Below, in pieces: positions 10,657-19,661 of a stretch of DNA of 64,000 nucleotides. The stretch lies in NCBI RefSeq assembly GCF_014695575.1, contig NZ_JACJOO010000059.1, positions 1 through 64,000 of the forward strand, written 5' to 3'. A model generated the notes under the pieces. The model did not search any database. It saw only the letters and a list, made by a program, of their open reading frames with translations, and was not told the DNA's origin. The translations under genes and the position numbers were made by a program. Positions within the stretch are counted from its first letter, which is position 1; each line of letters opens with the position of its first letter. Source of the stretch: Leptolyngbya sp. FACHB-8. Its GTDB lineage: Bacteria; Cyanobacteriota; Cyanobacteriia; Elainellales; Elainellaceae.

Positions 10657-11307
10657 ATGCAACAAGGTTTCCCCGGTCGATCGCTACTTCTAAAAACACT
10701 CTCAACGGCACTACTGGCTATCGGTATGGGGTTACCTGCCCTGGCAGAACCAGCGCGGGTTGTCGGCAGCAGCCCTGGCTCACAAGTCAATATACGAACA
10801 GAACCCTCCCTCAATGCACCCAGTCCCAGTTATGGGTTGGTGGGCGATCGCGTCGAAGTGCTGACACGAGCCAATGCCGCCGATGGCTTCCTCTGGTACT
10901 ACGTCAGCTTCCCCTCTGGCGTACGGGGCTGGATTCGGAGCGACTTCATTCAACTGGAAACCGCAACAACACCAACGCCAACACCAGGAACAGCACCCGC
11001 CACAACACCAACACCAGCACCCGGTCGCTGGGCTCATACGTATGTCTGTGGTGCCTACACCGTAACGCTGACGGAAACAGGCCGCGACCAGTACTCCTAC
11101 AGCTCCCGGAGCAGCGAGGGTAACCTTAACCTCTCCAACGGTCAGCGGATCGGCAGTGGCTACTCCTGGAATTACGAATTTGTCAACGCCAATACCGTCT
11201 ACGTGCTGGAAGACGCCTGGGATTCTAGCAGTGCTCCCGGTGGTTTCGCTGAATTACGGGTTTTTCAGAATGGGAACCCCGTCCTGCGACAAAACTGCAG
11301 CAAGTAA
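10657..11307 (+). CDS. Secreted SH3-domain protein
   Basis: A 216-residue protein with a signal peptide (about residues 1-30, cut after PALAEP or nearby). An SH3_3-type domain follows (about 33-100: VNIRTEPSLNAPSPSYGLVGDRVEVL ending in GWIRSDFIQL), as in proteins that bind peptidoglycan or other wall polymers. A Thr/Pro/Ala-rich linker (about 103-124) leads to a C-terminal beta-rich domain with two cysteines (Cys130, Cys214) that could form a disulfide. It is probably periplasmic or cell-wall associated. The start ATG is not preceded by a strong ribosome site. No enzyme domain is visible. Confidence 0.75.
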   Translation: MQQGFPGRSLLLKTLSTALLAIGMGLPALAEPARVVGSSPGSQVNIRTEPSLNAPSPSYGLVGDRVEVLTRANAADGFLWYYVSFPSGVRGWIRSDFIQLETATTPTPTPGTAPATTPTPAPGRWAHTYVCGAYTVTLTETGRDQYSYSSRSSEGNLNLSNGQRIGSGYSWNYEFVNANTVYVLEDAWDSSSAPGGFAELRVFQNGNPVLRQNCSK

Positions 11308-11330
11308 GACCCGACTCGAAAACCGAAAGC

Positions 11331-11380
11331 CTAGTTTGGGGAGTGAGCCGTGCGTATGTACGGCTCACTCCCCAAACTAG
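11331..11380. repeat. Hairpin after the SH3 gene
   Basis: Perfect 20-bp arms (CTAGTTTGGGGAGTGAGCCG, 11331-11350, with 11361-11380). A wider inverted pair, CCGAAAGCCTAGT (11322-11334) and ACTAGGCTTTCGG (11472-11484), encloses both this hairpin and the next one, as if one hairpin had inserted inside an older palindrome. Confidence 0.6.
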
Positions 11381-11404
11381 TACGCTGAGGCGGAAATCCA
11401 TCAC

Positions 11405-11449
11405 CTATGTTTTTGTGTAGGGTGCTTCGCACCCTACACAAAAACATAG
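11405..11449. repeat. Hairpin nested within the 11322-11484 palindrome
   Basis: Perfect 21-bp arms (11405-11425 and 11429-11449) with a TTC tip, similar in layout (GGTGC-TTC-GCACC tip) to the hairpin at 30909-30977. Confidence 0.6.
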
Positions 11450-11552
11450 TTTGCGAACTTAGGCCGCAGCCTACTAGGCTTTCGGATAGCCCCTCAAGTG
11501 ACGCCTATCGTGGGAAGCCCTAAACTGAGGAACGTAGAAAACAACACGGACC

Positions 11553-11918
11553 ATGGCAGAAGACTATATCTGGATTGTGACAGACTCCATGCCAGTCGAG
11601 ATACAACGAGGCGATACTCCACGCAGCCCAACCGGGGAAGATGTGGTGCGATCGCCCAAAATTGCCAGTCGCCCGGGTATTCCCATCCCAGCCAATAAGC
11701 TGGAGCAAGGCATGGCCGAGTTCCTAAACACCATGGGACGGGTGTTGAAGCACGCTCAAGAACGAGCTCAGGATATGGGGGGCATGGAGCTGGAAGAAGT
11801 CGAACTCTCGGTAGAAGTGAATGCTGAGGGCCAGTTGAGCCTACTCGGGTCGGGAGCATCCCTCGGTGGAAGCAGTGCTATTACCCTGCGATTCAGAAAG
11901 GTTTCCAATGCTTCTTAA
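11553..11918 (+). CDS. Pepco/Trypco1-like (effector-associated) small protein
   Basis: A 121-residue protein beginning MAEDYIWIVTDSMP and ending in a beta-rich stretch, ELEEVELSVEVNAEGQLSLLG followed by SAITLRFRK. This layout (short N-terminal strand, central helix KLEQGMAEFLNTMGRVLKHA, C-terminal alternating strands) resembles the CU044_2847/Trypco and Pepco domains, small domains described as partners of peptidases and other effectors in bacterial conflict and NLR-like systems. I make this match from memory of the fold pattern, so the name is tentative. No peptidase is fused or adjacent. The TAA stop codon overlaps the first two bases of a family B element. Confidence 0.5.
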   Translation: MAEDYIWIVTDSMPVEIQRGDTPRSPTGEDVVRSPKIASRPGIPIPANKLEQGMAEFLNTMGRVLKHAQERAQDMGGMELEEVELSVEVNAEGQLSLLGSGASLGGSSAITLRFRKVSNAS

Positions 11919-12040
11919 GCTCAGTTTGGGATAAGCTGAAGTGCTCATTTTGGTGTGCGCTTTGCGCACACCAAAATGAGCGTTTTCGAGTGCCGCGCGT
12001 TGCGCGGCACTCGAAAACGCCTTTAACCCGAACTCAGGTT
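11917..12040. repeat. Hairpin element family B, 124 bp, overlapping a stop codon
   Basis: An intact 124-bp copy bounded by AAGCTCAGTTTGGGATAAG and CTTTAACCCGAACTCAGGTT, with two hairpins whose tips are GCGCTTTGCGC and GCGCGTTGCGC. It is flanked by TCTT on both sides (11913-11916, 12041-12044). Its first two bases complete the TAA of the preceding gene. The base order after the element (TCTTAAGCTGG) implies the same stop codon existed before insertion. Confidence 0.75.
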
Positions 12041-12603
12041 TCTTAAGCTGGAAAATGCTGTGAAGGAAGCCTTGTAGGGTAAAGGGGATGGGGTGTGGAA
12101 GCAAAGTCATGCATCCCTTGCTTCCACACCCTGTCTCTAGAGTACGTTTTAAGGCAGACCCCAGGCTTGAAATATACGCAAAGCCTGAGCGCTTAAGGAA
12201 TTCAGGCTTTTTGGATGAACACCTCTAAAAACTTTATTAAGAGATTCATATTAACCATTACTCCTCAGATTGGGAACGAACTTTCATAAAGAGTTGATGA
12301 ATTTAGTCTGTGTACGCCAGCGCCAAGGGATAAGTTATTCGAACATATTGCATGACATTATCTGAGAATTAATACGGATGAGGATTGCCACTTAGATCCG
12401 GTTGCCCACAGGCTTGTTTCTTTGGTTTTACCGAATCATCAGCGGCAAGATGTAGCAACTTGTGAAATCAGGAGACACTACATCGGCATCAGGGGCGGGC
12501 TTTGGCCTCGGCGTTTACCTGCTCGGGTATAGCACCCGTCTAACCATGCAAATCCTTAAATGAGGGTACAGACGAATCGTTCGGAGCTGGAGTTTTTGTT
12601 CTT
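12041..12603. other. Gene-free stretch before the RTX gene
   Basis: It contains a family D-like hairpin at 12091-12131 (14-bp arms, GGGTGTGGAAGCAA). The rest is ordinary AT-rich intergenic DNA with the presumed promoter of the large surface protein; nothing further recognised. Confidence 0.45.
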
Positions 12604-15600
12604 ATGCTTATTCTTGTTACAAATACCAACGACAGTGGGGCAGGTTCGTTACGGCAGGCGATCGCCGATGCAAATAACTCCACCGAGCAGGACACCATTC
12701 TTTTTTCAGGCTCGGTTTTTAGTGATGCCAGTGCCGATACCATCACTCTAACCAGCGGGGAGCTGGTGCTCACAGACTCCAATACCACCGTAATCAGCAC
12801 TCAGGGAGTAGGCGCTCCCGTTACCATTTCTGGCAATAGTGCAGCGTTCAGTCGCCTGTTTAGCGTCGCGGCTGGAGCCAGCGCTGAGCTGGACGGCCTG
12901 ACCTTGAGCAATGGCCGCACCACCTCCGGAGGCGGAGGGGCCGTGCGCAACGAGGGTACGCTACAGATTAGCAACAGCACCCTGAGCAACAACCGAGCCC
13001 TTACAAGTGGAGGGGCGATCGAAAACGTTGGGACCCTCACCGTTGTCAATAGCACCCTCCAGGGCAACGTAGCTACCAGCAGTGGAGGGGGCATTGCCAA
13101 TAGTGGCACCCTGTACCTGATTAATAGCACGCTTCAGGGAAACCGGGCCGGGGCGGGAGGTGGCCTGGTCACCTCGGCTGCAGCAGCGGGGGGCACCTCG
13201 GAAGCCTTTGTATTGAACTCTACCCTTTCCGGCAATACGGCTGTGTTTACGGGTGGTGGCATTCAAAACAACGGCGGTACCATACAGGTGCTCAACGCGA
13301 CCCTGACCGCTAACACCGCTCCGAATAATCAGGGTTCGGGCCTCTTCAACGCGGCTGGGGCTACCCTCACCACCGTAGGCAACACGATTATCTCCGGCAA
13401 CACCTCGGGAACGGCCGTTGATGTGGCGGCAGCCGGGGCAACGCTGACCAGCCTGGGCGGCAATTTGATTGGCACCACCAATGCAGCAGCAGCGGTATTT
13501 ACTCAAACGGGCGATCGCCCCAACATCACGAACCCTGGGCTGATAGCCCTGACCAATAACGGCGGCTCCACCGCAACCTATGCCCTCCTGGGTACAAGCC
13601 CGGCTGTAAACGGTGGTCTTAGCAGCAACATCCCCCGGGATGTGGCCGACTTAGACAGGGATGGCAATCGCACAGAACTCTTACCGTTTGACCAGCGGGG
13701 CAGTATCCGCACCAACGGCGGTATTGTGGATATTGGCGCCTTTGAGTTTGCGTTTCCGGGCTTATCCATCAGCGCCGAGCAGGTAAGCCAGAATGAAGGG
13801 AATAGTGGAGTCACCACGTTTGTCTACACCCTGACCCTTTCCCAGGCGGCTGTGTTACCCGTAGACATCACCCTGGGTATTACTGGCGGAACAGCTGACC
13901 CTGCCACCGATCTAATCTTTACCCCTACCGCCACGATTGCGGCTGGCAGTACGAGCACCCAGGTGATTGTTCAGGTGGCCGGAGATACCACTATCGAGCC
14001 CAATGAAACCTTTAGCTACACCATTCTGGGCGCGACCAACGCCAACATTAATCCAGCCACAAGCTCGGTGACGGGAACCATTGTTAATGATGACCTCCCG
14101 ACGCTGAGTTTGACTCCTGGTAATCTGACCCTGATCGAAGGTAACAATGGTTTAACGGCCTATCAGTTTACTCTCACCCTCTCAGAACCAGCGACCCAAG
14201 ACATCGTCGTTAATCTGGGAATTACGGGAGGGACAGCGTCGCTCGGGTCTGACATTAATAGTTTGAGCTCAACGGTGACGATTCTGGCGGGGCAGACGAC
14301 GGCTCAGGCCATCGTGAATGTCATTGGAGACACCCTGATCGAGCCGAACGAAACCTTTGTCTACAGTATTACTGGCACCTCGGGTGGCAGCGTCCTGGTG
14401 ACGGGGGGAAGCGCTACAGGCATTATCAACAATGACGATGCACTCACCAATGGCAGCATCAGTGGCATCAAGTTCAACGACCTCGACCGTGATGGGGTAC
14501 TCGATGTTGGAGAACCCGGCCTGTCAGACTGGACCATTTATCTCGATATCAATGACAATGGCCTGTTAGATGCTGGAGAGGTTTCAACCCTAACAGGCAG
14601 CGATGGCAGCTACCAATTCATAGATTTAACTCCCGGCTTTTATACCGTGCGGGAGGTGCCGATGCCGGGTTTTACTCAAACCACTCCCAACTCTGGATTA
14701 ACCCAGGTTGAGGGTGGCTTCAGTACAGAGGTTAATTTTGGCAGTGCCGCACAGATTGTCACGACCGTTGTGGCGGCCGATGATGTGGCCACGACCCTGA
14801 GAGGAGAGCCCATCACGATCGATGTGCTGGCTAATGACAGCAGTCCGCTGGCGATCGCCATCCTCACGTCCCCTCTCAATGGCACTGTTGTACTGAACAA
14901 CAACGGCACCCCCAATAACTACACCGACGATCGCCTTCAGTACACCCCCCTCCCTCAATTCTCCGGTGAGGATTCCTTTACCTACAGCATCACCGATGCA
15001 GCCGGCAATACAGATACAGCCACCGTTACCGTCACGGTGTTGGGAGGCATCCTCACCGGCAACGAGCTGGACAATAACATCGTTGGTAGTAACTATGACG
15101 ATGTGCTGGACGGTGCGGGAGGCAACGATACTCTGGTTGGGGTCGCCGGGAACGATACCTTTACCGGTGGCACCGGGGCTGACCGAATCGTGATTGCCGT
15201 GGATACCCCTGGGGCAGCCGTTGTGCGCGACTTTGTTGGGGTCGGTCGTGGAAGCCAGTTTCAGGGTAATGCAAGCCAGGTCGATACGCTGCAATTTACG
15301 GGAGCCGGGGCGATCGCCCAGAACCTCCTGGCTGAGCAGGTAGGCAGCGACGTTGTGCTGCGGTTTGAGGGACGTGCTGCAACCCAGGTGACCCTGCAAA
15401 ACTTTCTGCTTGAAAATTTGGAGAATCTATCCCAAAGTACCGGTTCCAATGTAAACCTGGGCAATATTTTGTTCCAAAATCAGACCGCTAACCTGGACAG
15501 CTTTGATGTTTTCAACGCCGACGCCACGCTCAGCCGCATCTGGAACCGGAATACGGTGACGTTTCTGAATGGCTTAAACAACAACACGTCTGGGCTTGAT

Positions 15601-16116
15601 AACTCAAACGACGTGATTAATGCCCAGGGCGGAAATGACACTATCAACGGGCTCAGCGGCAACGATTTGCTGCGAGGCGAGGCAGGCAATGACAGCCTCG
15701 TTGGGGGTACAGGGGATGACACCCTCAGTGGCGGCGCTGGCGATGACGCCCTCAGTGGTGGCGCTGGCAGCGACATCTTCGCGTTCCGCTCGGAGATACC
15801 CTTTGCCGCCACAAACTTCGGGGTCGATACCGTGACGGATTTTGTGAGGGGAAGCGATCGCATCGGTCTATCTCGCACTGCATTCACGGCACTCACCAGC
15901 GTCATCGGCGGATCGCTGAGTGCGGCAGAATTCGCGACGGTAACGACGGCCGCCGCCGCTGCAGCCAGCTCGGCAATTTTCGTGTATAACACCAGCAACG
16001 GCGTGTTATCCTACAATGCAAACGCTACAGACGGTGGTTTTGGCGATGGAGGGGCGATCGCTATCTTGAGCAATCGGCCCGCCCTTGCAGCGACCGACTT
16101 TCGAGTAGTGGCGTAG
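12604..16116 (+). CDS. Large beta-helix / Calx-beta / RTX surface or secreted protein
   Basis: A 1170-residue protein without a classical signal peptide, consistent with type I secretion. Residues 1-390 form a right-handed beta-helix of the choice-of-anchor Q type (repeated NSTLSGN, GGAIENVGTL and GGGIANSGTL units). Two Calx-beta domains (about 393-500 and 505-615) each end in a NDD motif. An SdrD-B-like unit (about 620-720, GIKFNDLDRDGVLD) is followed by a cadherin-like domain (about 725-815) with VLANDSS. Two blocks of GGxGxDxLx calcium-binding nonapeptides (about 835-870 and 1025-1065) precede the C-terminal secretion region. It is probably an adhesin or cell-surface layer protein that folds on calcium binding outside the cell. 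The gene is monocistronic with a strong terminator. Confidence 0.88.
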   Translation: MLILVTNTNDSGAGSLRQAIADANNSTEQDTILFSGSVFSDASADTITLTSGELVLTDSNTTVISTQGVGAPVTISGNSAAFSRLFSVAAGASAELDGLTLSNGRTTSGGGGAVRNEGTLQISNSTLSNNRALTSGGAIENVGTLTVVNSTLQGNVATSSGGGIANSGTLYLINSTLQGNRAGAGGGLVTSAAAAGGTSEAFVLNSTLSGNTAVFTGGGIQNNGGTIQVLNATLTANTAPNNQGSGLFNAAGATLTTVGNTIISGNTSGTAVDVAAAGATLTSLGGNLIGTTNAAAAVFTQTGDRPNITNPGLIALTNNGGSTATYALLGTSPAVNGGLSSNIPRDVADLDRDGNRTELLPFDQRGSIRTNGGIVDIGAFEFAFPGLSISAEQVSQNEGNSGVTTFVYTLTLSQAAVLPVDITLGITGGTADPATDLIFTPTATIAAGSTSTQVIVQVAGDTTIEPNETFSYTILGATNANINPATSSVTGTIVNDDLPTLSLTPGNLTLIEGNNGLTAYQFTLTLSEPATQDIVVNLGITGGTASLGSDINSLSSTVTILAGQTTAQAIVNVIGDTLIEPNETFVYSITGTSGGSVLVTGGSATGIINNDDALTNGSISGIKFNDLDRDGVLDVGEPGLSDWTIYLDINDNGLLDAGEVSTLTGSDGSYQFIDLTPGFYTVREVPMPGFTQTTPNSGLTQVEGGFSTEVNFGSAAQIVTTVVAADDVATTLRGEPITIDVLANDSSPLAIAILTSPLNGTVVLNNNGTPNNYTDDRLQYTPLPQFSGEDSFTYSITDAAGNTDTATVTVTVLGGILTGNELDNNIVGSNYDDVLDGAGGNDTLVGVAGNDTFTGGTGADRIVIAVDTPGAAVVRDFVGVGRGSQFQGNASQVDTLQFTGAGAIAQNLLAEQVGSDVVLRFEGRAATQVTLQNFLLENLENLSQSTGSNVNLGNILFQNQTANLDSFDVFNADATLSRIWNRNTVTFLNGLNNNTSGLDNSNDVINAQGGNDTINGLSGNDLLRGEAGNDSLVGGTGDDTLSGGAGDDALSGGAGSDIFAFRSEIPFAATNFGVDTVTDFVRGSDRIGLSRTAFTALTSVIGGSLSAAEFATVTTAAAAAASSAIFVYNTSNGVLSYNANATDGGFGDGGAIAILSNRPALAATDFRVVA

Positions 16117-16137
16117 GTTCTTATCCAACTAAAGTAC

Positions 16138-16168
16138 AAGGGGGCAATACTGCCCCCTTGTTTTTTTA
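16138..16168 (+). terminator. Rho-independent terminator of the RTX gene
   Basis: A stem AAGGGGGCA/TGCCCCCTT with loop ATAC is followed by a run of eight T, 20 bases after the stop codon. Confidence 0.85.
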
Positions 16169-16191
16169 TAGCGCTACGCACCTAGAAGCAG

Positions 16192-16243
16192 ACAGTTTAG
16201 TGGTGAAAAGCCGGTGGAACACGGTTTTTCACCACTAAACTGT
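16192..16243. repeat. Intergenic hairpin between convergent genes
   Basis: 18-bp arms (ACAGTTTAGTGGTGAAAA and complement) with a 16-base loop, preceded by TATAGCGCTACGC, which resembles one end of family C. It lies past the stop of the minus-strand ATP-grasp gene. Confidence 0.5.
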
Positions 16244-16295
16244 TCTCAAGCTTTAAACCGTGGCTGTCGAGGGGAAAATGTACTTCCCTGAAGGG

Positions 16296-17195
16296 CTATA
16301 CAATGTGCATCAACTGCTGCCAGGCTTGAATTAGAGGCAAATGGGTAAAGGCCGTAAATTGGGGATCACTGGTTTCAATCACAATCCAGGTATTGTCAAC
16401 TTGCTGAGCCATGTCCAGGGTGACCAAGGGGGTAGAGAGGCGTTGGGCAGCGGCGATCGCACAGTCCAACATTGCCACTTCATCCGCAACAGACAGAAAC
16501 TTGTCGGGGTCGTCACCTTCCCAGATGTAGCCATAACTGAGGGGTTGTTGGCGGTAGAGTAACACCCGAAACTCACGGCCCAGGGGAAACCCATCGGGAG
16601 CCATGCGGGTATGACGCAAAGGCACTAAGCGCCGCACGATCACGCGCCCCCGTGACCAGGGATAAAGGTCAGCCAGCAACAGGTCTACCAGGTGATGTAA
16701 CTCTTCCACATCGTGAGCGACACAGGCCTTCCATCCCCGAGATTTGCGCGACTGTATAGCTCCTTTCACAAAGACCGGAAAGCCCCACTCGGCTGGCACC
16801 CGTTGCGCCTGCTCAGAACAGGTGAGAACAATGCTTTCGGGCGTTAAGCCCTGTAAATGAGAATAGGCCCGGTCAAATTCCTGCACGGTCAAGTGTTCGT
16901 CGGGGGTGTTGAGCAGGTACAACCCTCGCCTGTAAGCTGCCTGGTAAATTTCGGCGTAATGTTCGGGAGAGGGAATATAGCCCAACCACACGGCAGGAGT
17001 AGGCTCAGTTTGCAATGGAATGTGCGCTAGGGCATCATCCACTGTCCCAAGGCGGGCATCATGGGAGGGGATGTGATAGGTGGGGATGCCCATGAGTTTG
17101 GCGATCGCCGTTGCCGCCTCCAAATCTCGACGACTGGCGGAAGGGGGCAATGCATCGGAGGCTTCACTAAGAACAATCATTTGCCGGGCACACAT
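16296..17195 (-). CDS. ATP-grasp domain protein (R2K-like clade)
   Basis: A 299-residue protein without signal or membrane segments. The C-terminal two thirds look like an ATP-grasp fold: PVFVKGAIQSRKS (nucleotide-binding lysine), VIVRRLVPLRHTRM followed by GREFRVLLYRQQPLSYGYIWEG, and a terminal VTLDMAQ...VIETSDPQF metal-site segment. The paired RR/REFR pattern resembles the R2K clade (DUF4343-like) of predicted peptide or nucleotide ligases. The substrate is unknown and no partner gene is adjacent. The product would be an amide or acylphosphate-derived ligation, inferred from fold only. Confidence 0.65.
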   Translation of the reverse strand: MCARQMIVLSEASDALPPSASRRDLEAATAIAKLMGIPTYHIPSHDARLGTVDDALAHIPLQTEPTPAVWLGYIPSPEHYAEIYQAAYRRGLYLLNTPDEHLTVQEFDRAYSHLQGLTPESIVLTCSEQAQRVPAEWGFPVFVKGAIQSRKSRGWKACVAHDVEELHHLVDLLLADLYPWSRGRVIVRRLVPLRHTRMAPDGFPLGREFRVLLYRQQPLSYGYIWEGDDPDKFLSVADEVAMLDCAIAAAQRLSTPLVTLDMAQQVDNTWIVIETSDPQFTAFTHLPLIQAWQQLMHIV

Positions 17196-17227
17196 CGTAC
17201 ATCAACTTAACCCATACTCTGCGCGAT

Positions 17228-17366
17228 CCTTAATTTTGCGTGCGTGAAGGGCCCACAAAAGCAAGGGTTTCAGAAAAACGGCCCGAACTCATGCTCAACA
17301 CAAACTCCTCTTTATGCGTAAAGCCCGCAGAACATAGGACTTGAGGATAGCTGTCCAGAGTATTGC
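17228..17366. repeat. Decayed family X remnants upstream of the oligopeptidase
   Basis: TTTTGCGTGCGTGAAGG, GGTTTCAGAAAAACGGCCCG, AACTCATG and, further on, CTGTCCAGAGTATTG (complement of the family X left end) mark two eroded pieces of family X. Confidence 0.5.
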
Positions 17367-17486
17367 TACGGAATTGGAGTCAAACAATTACAACGGAAAT
17401 GAGATGGGAACAATAAGAAAGTTCTACACTGAGCGTATAGCACTATGCTCAGCATTATCCCTAGAGCCGGGGCCTTTCTACCCAGT

Positions 17487-19562
17487 ATGAGTCAAACGCA
17501 AGTTCCTGAATTATCTGTGACCTTGAATCCCCCTGTTGCAGAAAAACGTCCCTACATTCACGAGCTGCACGGCGATCGCCGCCTCGATGAGTATTTTTGG
17601 ATGCGCGATCGTCAAGATCCGGCAGTCATGGCATATCTCAATGCCGAAAATGACTACACTCAAGCCCTCATGCGGCCCACGGAAGAGCTCCAGAAATCGC
17701 TTTACCAGGAGATGCTGGCTCGTATCCAGGAAACAGATCTTTCCGTCCCCTTCCGCAAAGACGACTACTGGTATTACTACCGCACCGAAGAGGGCAAAGC
17801 TTACCCCATCCACTGCCGCAAGCGAGGTAGCCTGGACGCTCCTGAAGAGGTGCTACTTGACCAAAACGCTCTAGCAGAAGGTCTTGACTATTTTGATCTG
17901 GGCATCTTTCAGGTCAGCCCAGATCACCGGATCCTGGCCTACGCTGTTGATAACAATGGGGCTGAACGCTTTACCCTCTATTTCCTCGATCTGGAAACCC
18001 GCGAGTTCTACCCCGAAACCGTCGAGGACGTCTACTACTCCTTCGCTTGGGGCAACGATAACCGCACCGTCTTCTACACCCAGGTCGATGAAGCCAATCG
18101 GCCTTATAAGCTGTTCCGTCATGCCCTGGGCACTGACACCCAGCAAGATTCACTGGTTTTCCATGAAACCGATGACGCCTACTTTCTCAGCATTGGTAAA
18201 ACCCGGAGTCAGGCCTATCTGCTGATGGAACTGGGCAGCAAGGTCACCTCCGAGGTGCATTACCTGGATGCCAATGAGCCAACAGGCGAGTTTCAAGTAT
18301 TTCAACCCCGAACTCAGGGCGTGGAATATAGCGTTGAGCATCACCGCGATCGCTTCTATATCCTCACGAACGAAAACGCCATCAACTTCAAGCTCATGAA
18401 GGCTCCTGTTAGCACCCCGTCCTCCGAGCATTGGGAGACAGTGCTGGAACATCGGGAAGCGGTGCTGCTGGAAGGGGTGAGCGCTTTCACCGACCACCTG
18501 GTGGTATACGAGCGGGAGGATGGCATTCCTCGGGTTCGCATTTGTCAGCTCTCTACTCAAACCGAACACAACATTGAGTTTCCCGAAGCCAGCTTTGAGG
18601 TGTATGAAGGAGCCAACCCCGAATTTGATACGTCGGTGCTGCGCTTTACCTACACCTCCCTACTAACCCCCAGTTCGGTGTTTGACTACGACATGAACAC
18701 CCGTCAGCGAGAACTGAAAAAGGAAACTCCGGTGCTGGGAGGCTACGACAAAACTCAGTACGTGACGGAGCGACTTCATGCCACTGCGGCTGATGGCACA
18801 TCAGTTCCCATCTCCCTGGTGTACAAGAAGGGGCTTGAGAAGACGGGCGATCATCCCTTGCTGTTGGAGGGATATGGCTCCTATGGCTATAGTTACCCGG
18901 TTGGCTTTAGCTCAACCCGCCTGACGTTGCTGGATCGTGGGGTAATGATGGCGATCGCCCATATCCGGGGTGGCTCTGAGATGGGCCGCCGCTGGTACGA
19001 GAATGGTAAATTTTTAGCGAAGAAGAACACCTTCACTGATTTCATTGCCTGTGCCGAACACCTGATTAAAGAAGGGTGGACTTCTCCCCAGCATCTCGCG
19101 ATCGAGGGGGGCAGTGCAGGTGGATTGCTGGTAGGAGCTGTGGTGAACCTGCGCCCGGATCTGTTTAAGGCGGCGATCGCCCAGGTTCCCTTCGTCGATG
19201 TCGTGACGACGATTCTAGATACGTCGCTGCCCCTGTCGGCCAGTGAATGGGAGGAGTGGGGCAACCCCAATGACCCGGTCTATTACGAGTACATGAAGTC
19301 CTATTCTCCCTACGACAATGTTGAGGCGAAGGATTATCCCGCCATGCTGATTACCGCCGGCCTCAACGATCCTCGCGTCTCCTACTGGGAACCCGCTAAG
19401 TGGACAGCCAAACTCCGCGCGCTCAAAACCGACTCGAATGTGCTGCTGCTCAAAACCAACATGGGCGCAGGCCACAGCGGTGCCTCAGGCCGCTATGAGC
19501 ACCTGAAGGAGATCGCAATGGACTACGCATTCTTATTCGGTCAGTGGGGTATTGCTGGGTAG
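17487..19562 (+). CDS. ptrB: Oligopeptidase B-type S9 serine peptidase
   Basis: A 691-residue cytoplasmic S9A peptidase starting at MSQTQVPE (ATG 17487; an in-frame ATG 42 bases upstream gives a less likely start). The N-terminal seven-bladed propeller region (about 80-400) precedes the alpha/beta-hydrolase domain. The catalytic triad is visible: Ser543 in EGGSAGGL, Asp628 in GLNDPRVSYWEP, His663 in GAGHSGASGRY. The extended AHIRGGSEMGRRWYENGK segment is typical of oligopeptidase B, which cleaves after Arg/Lys in short peptides. Specificity residues cannot be proved from sequence alone. It is transcribed alone and ends at a hairpin shared with the convergent ammonium transporter. Confidence 0.9.
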   Translation: MSQTQVPELSVTLNPPVAEKRPYIHELHGDRRLDEYFWMRDRQDPAVMAYLNAENDYTQALMRPTEELQKSLYQEMLARIQETDLSVPFRKDDYWYYYRTEEGKAYPIHCRKRGSLDAPEEVLLDQNALAEGLDYFDLGIFQVSPDHRILAYAVDNNGAERFTLYFLDLETREFYPETVEDVYYSFAWGNDNRTVFYTQVDEANRPYKLFRHALGTDTQQDSLVFHETDDAYFLSIGKTRSQAYLLMELGSKVTSEVHYLDANEPTGEFQVFQPRTQGVEYSVEHHRDRFYILTNENAINFKLMKAPVSTPSSEHWETVLEHREAVLLEGVSAFTDHLVVYEREDGIPRVRICQLSTQTEHNIEFPEASFEVYEGANPEFDTSVLRFTYTSLLTPSSVFDYDMNTRQRELKKETPVLGGYDKTQYVTERLHATAADGTSVPISLVYKKGLEKTGDHPLLLEGYGSYGYSYPVGFSSTRLTLLDRGVMMAIAHIRGGSEMGRRWYENGKFLAKKNTFTDFIACAEHLIKEGWTSPQHLAIEGGSAGGLLVGAVVNLRPDLFKAAIAQVPFVDVVTTILDTSLPLSASEWEEWGNPNDPVYYEYMKSYSPYDNVEAKDYPAMLITAGLNDPRVSYWEPAKWTAKLRALKTDSNVLLLKTNMGAGHSGASGRYEHLKEIAMDYAFLFGQWGIAG

Positions 19563-19607
19563 CCTCAGTGCGGGTAAAGGCATTGTTATCAAGGCATTTT
19601 CCCAAAG

Positions 19608-19637
19608 AAAAGGTGCGGCGCTAAGCGCCGCACCTTT
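19608..19637. terminator. Bidirectional hairpin between the oligopeptidase and amt
   Basis: A stem of about 13 bp (AAAGGTGCGGCGC and complement, loop TAA) lies between the two convergent stop codons, with A-rich and TTTCT flanks that could terminate both transcripts. Confidence 0.65.
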
Positions 19638-19661
19638 CTGGCTATTGAACTGAATTTGAAC

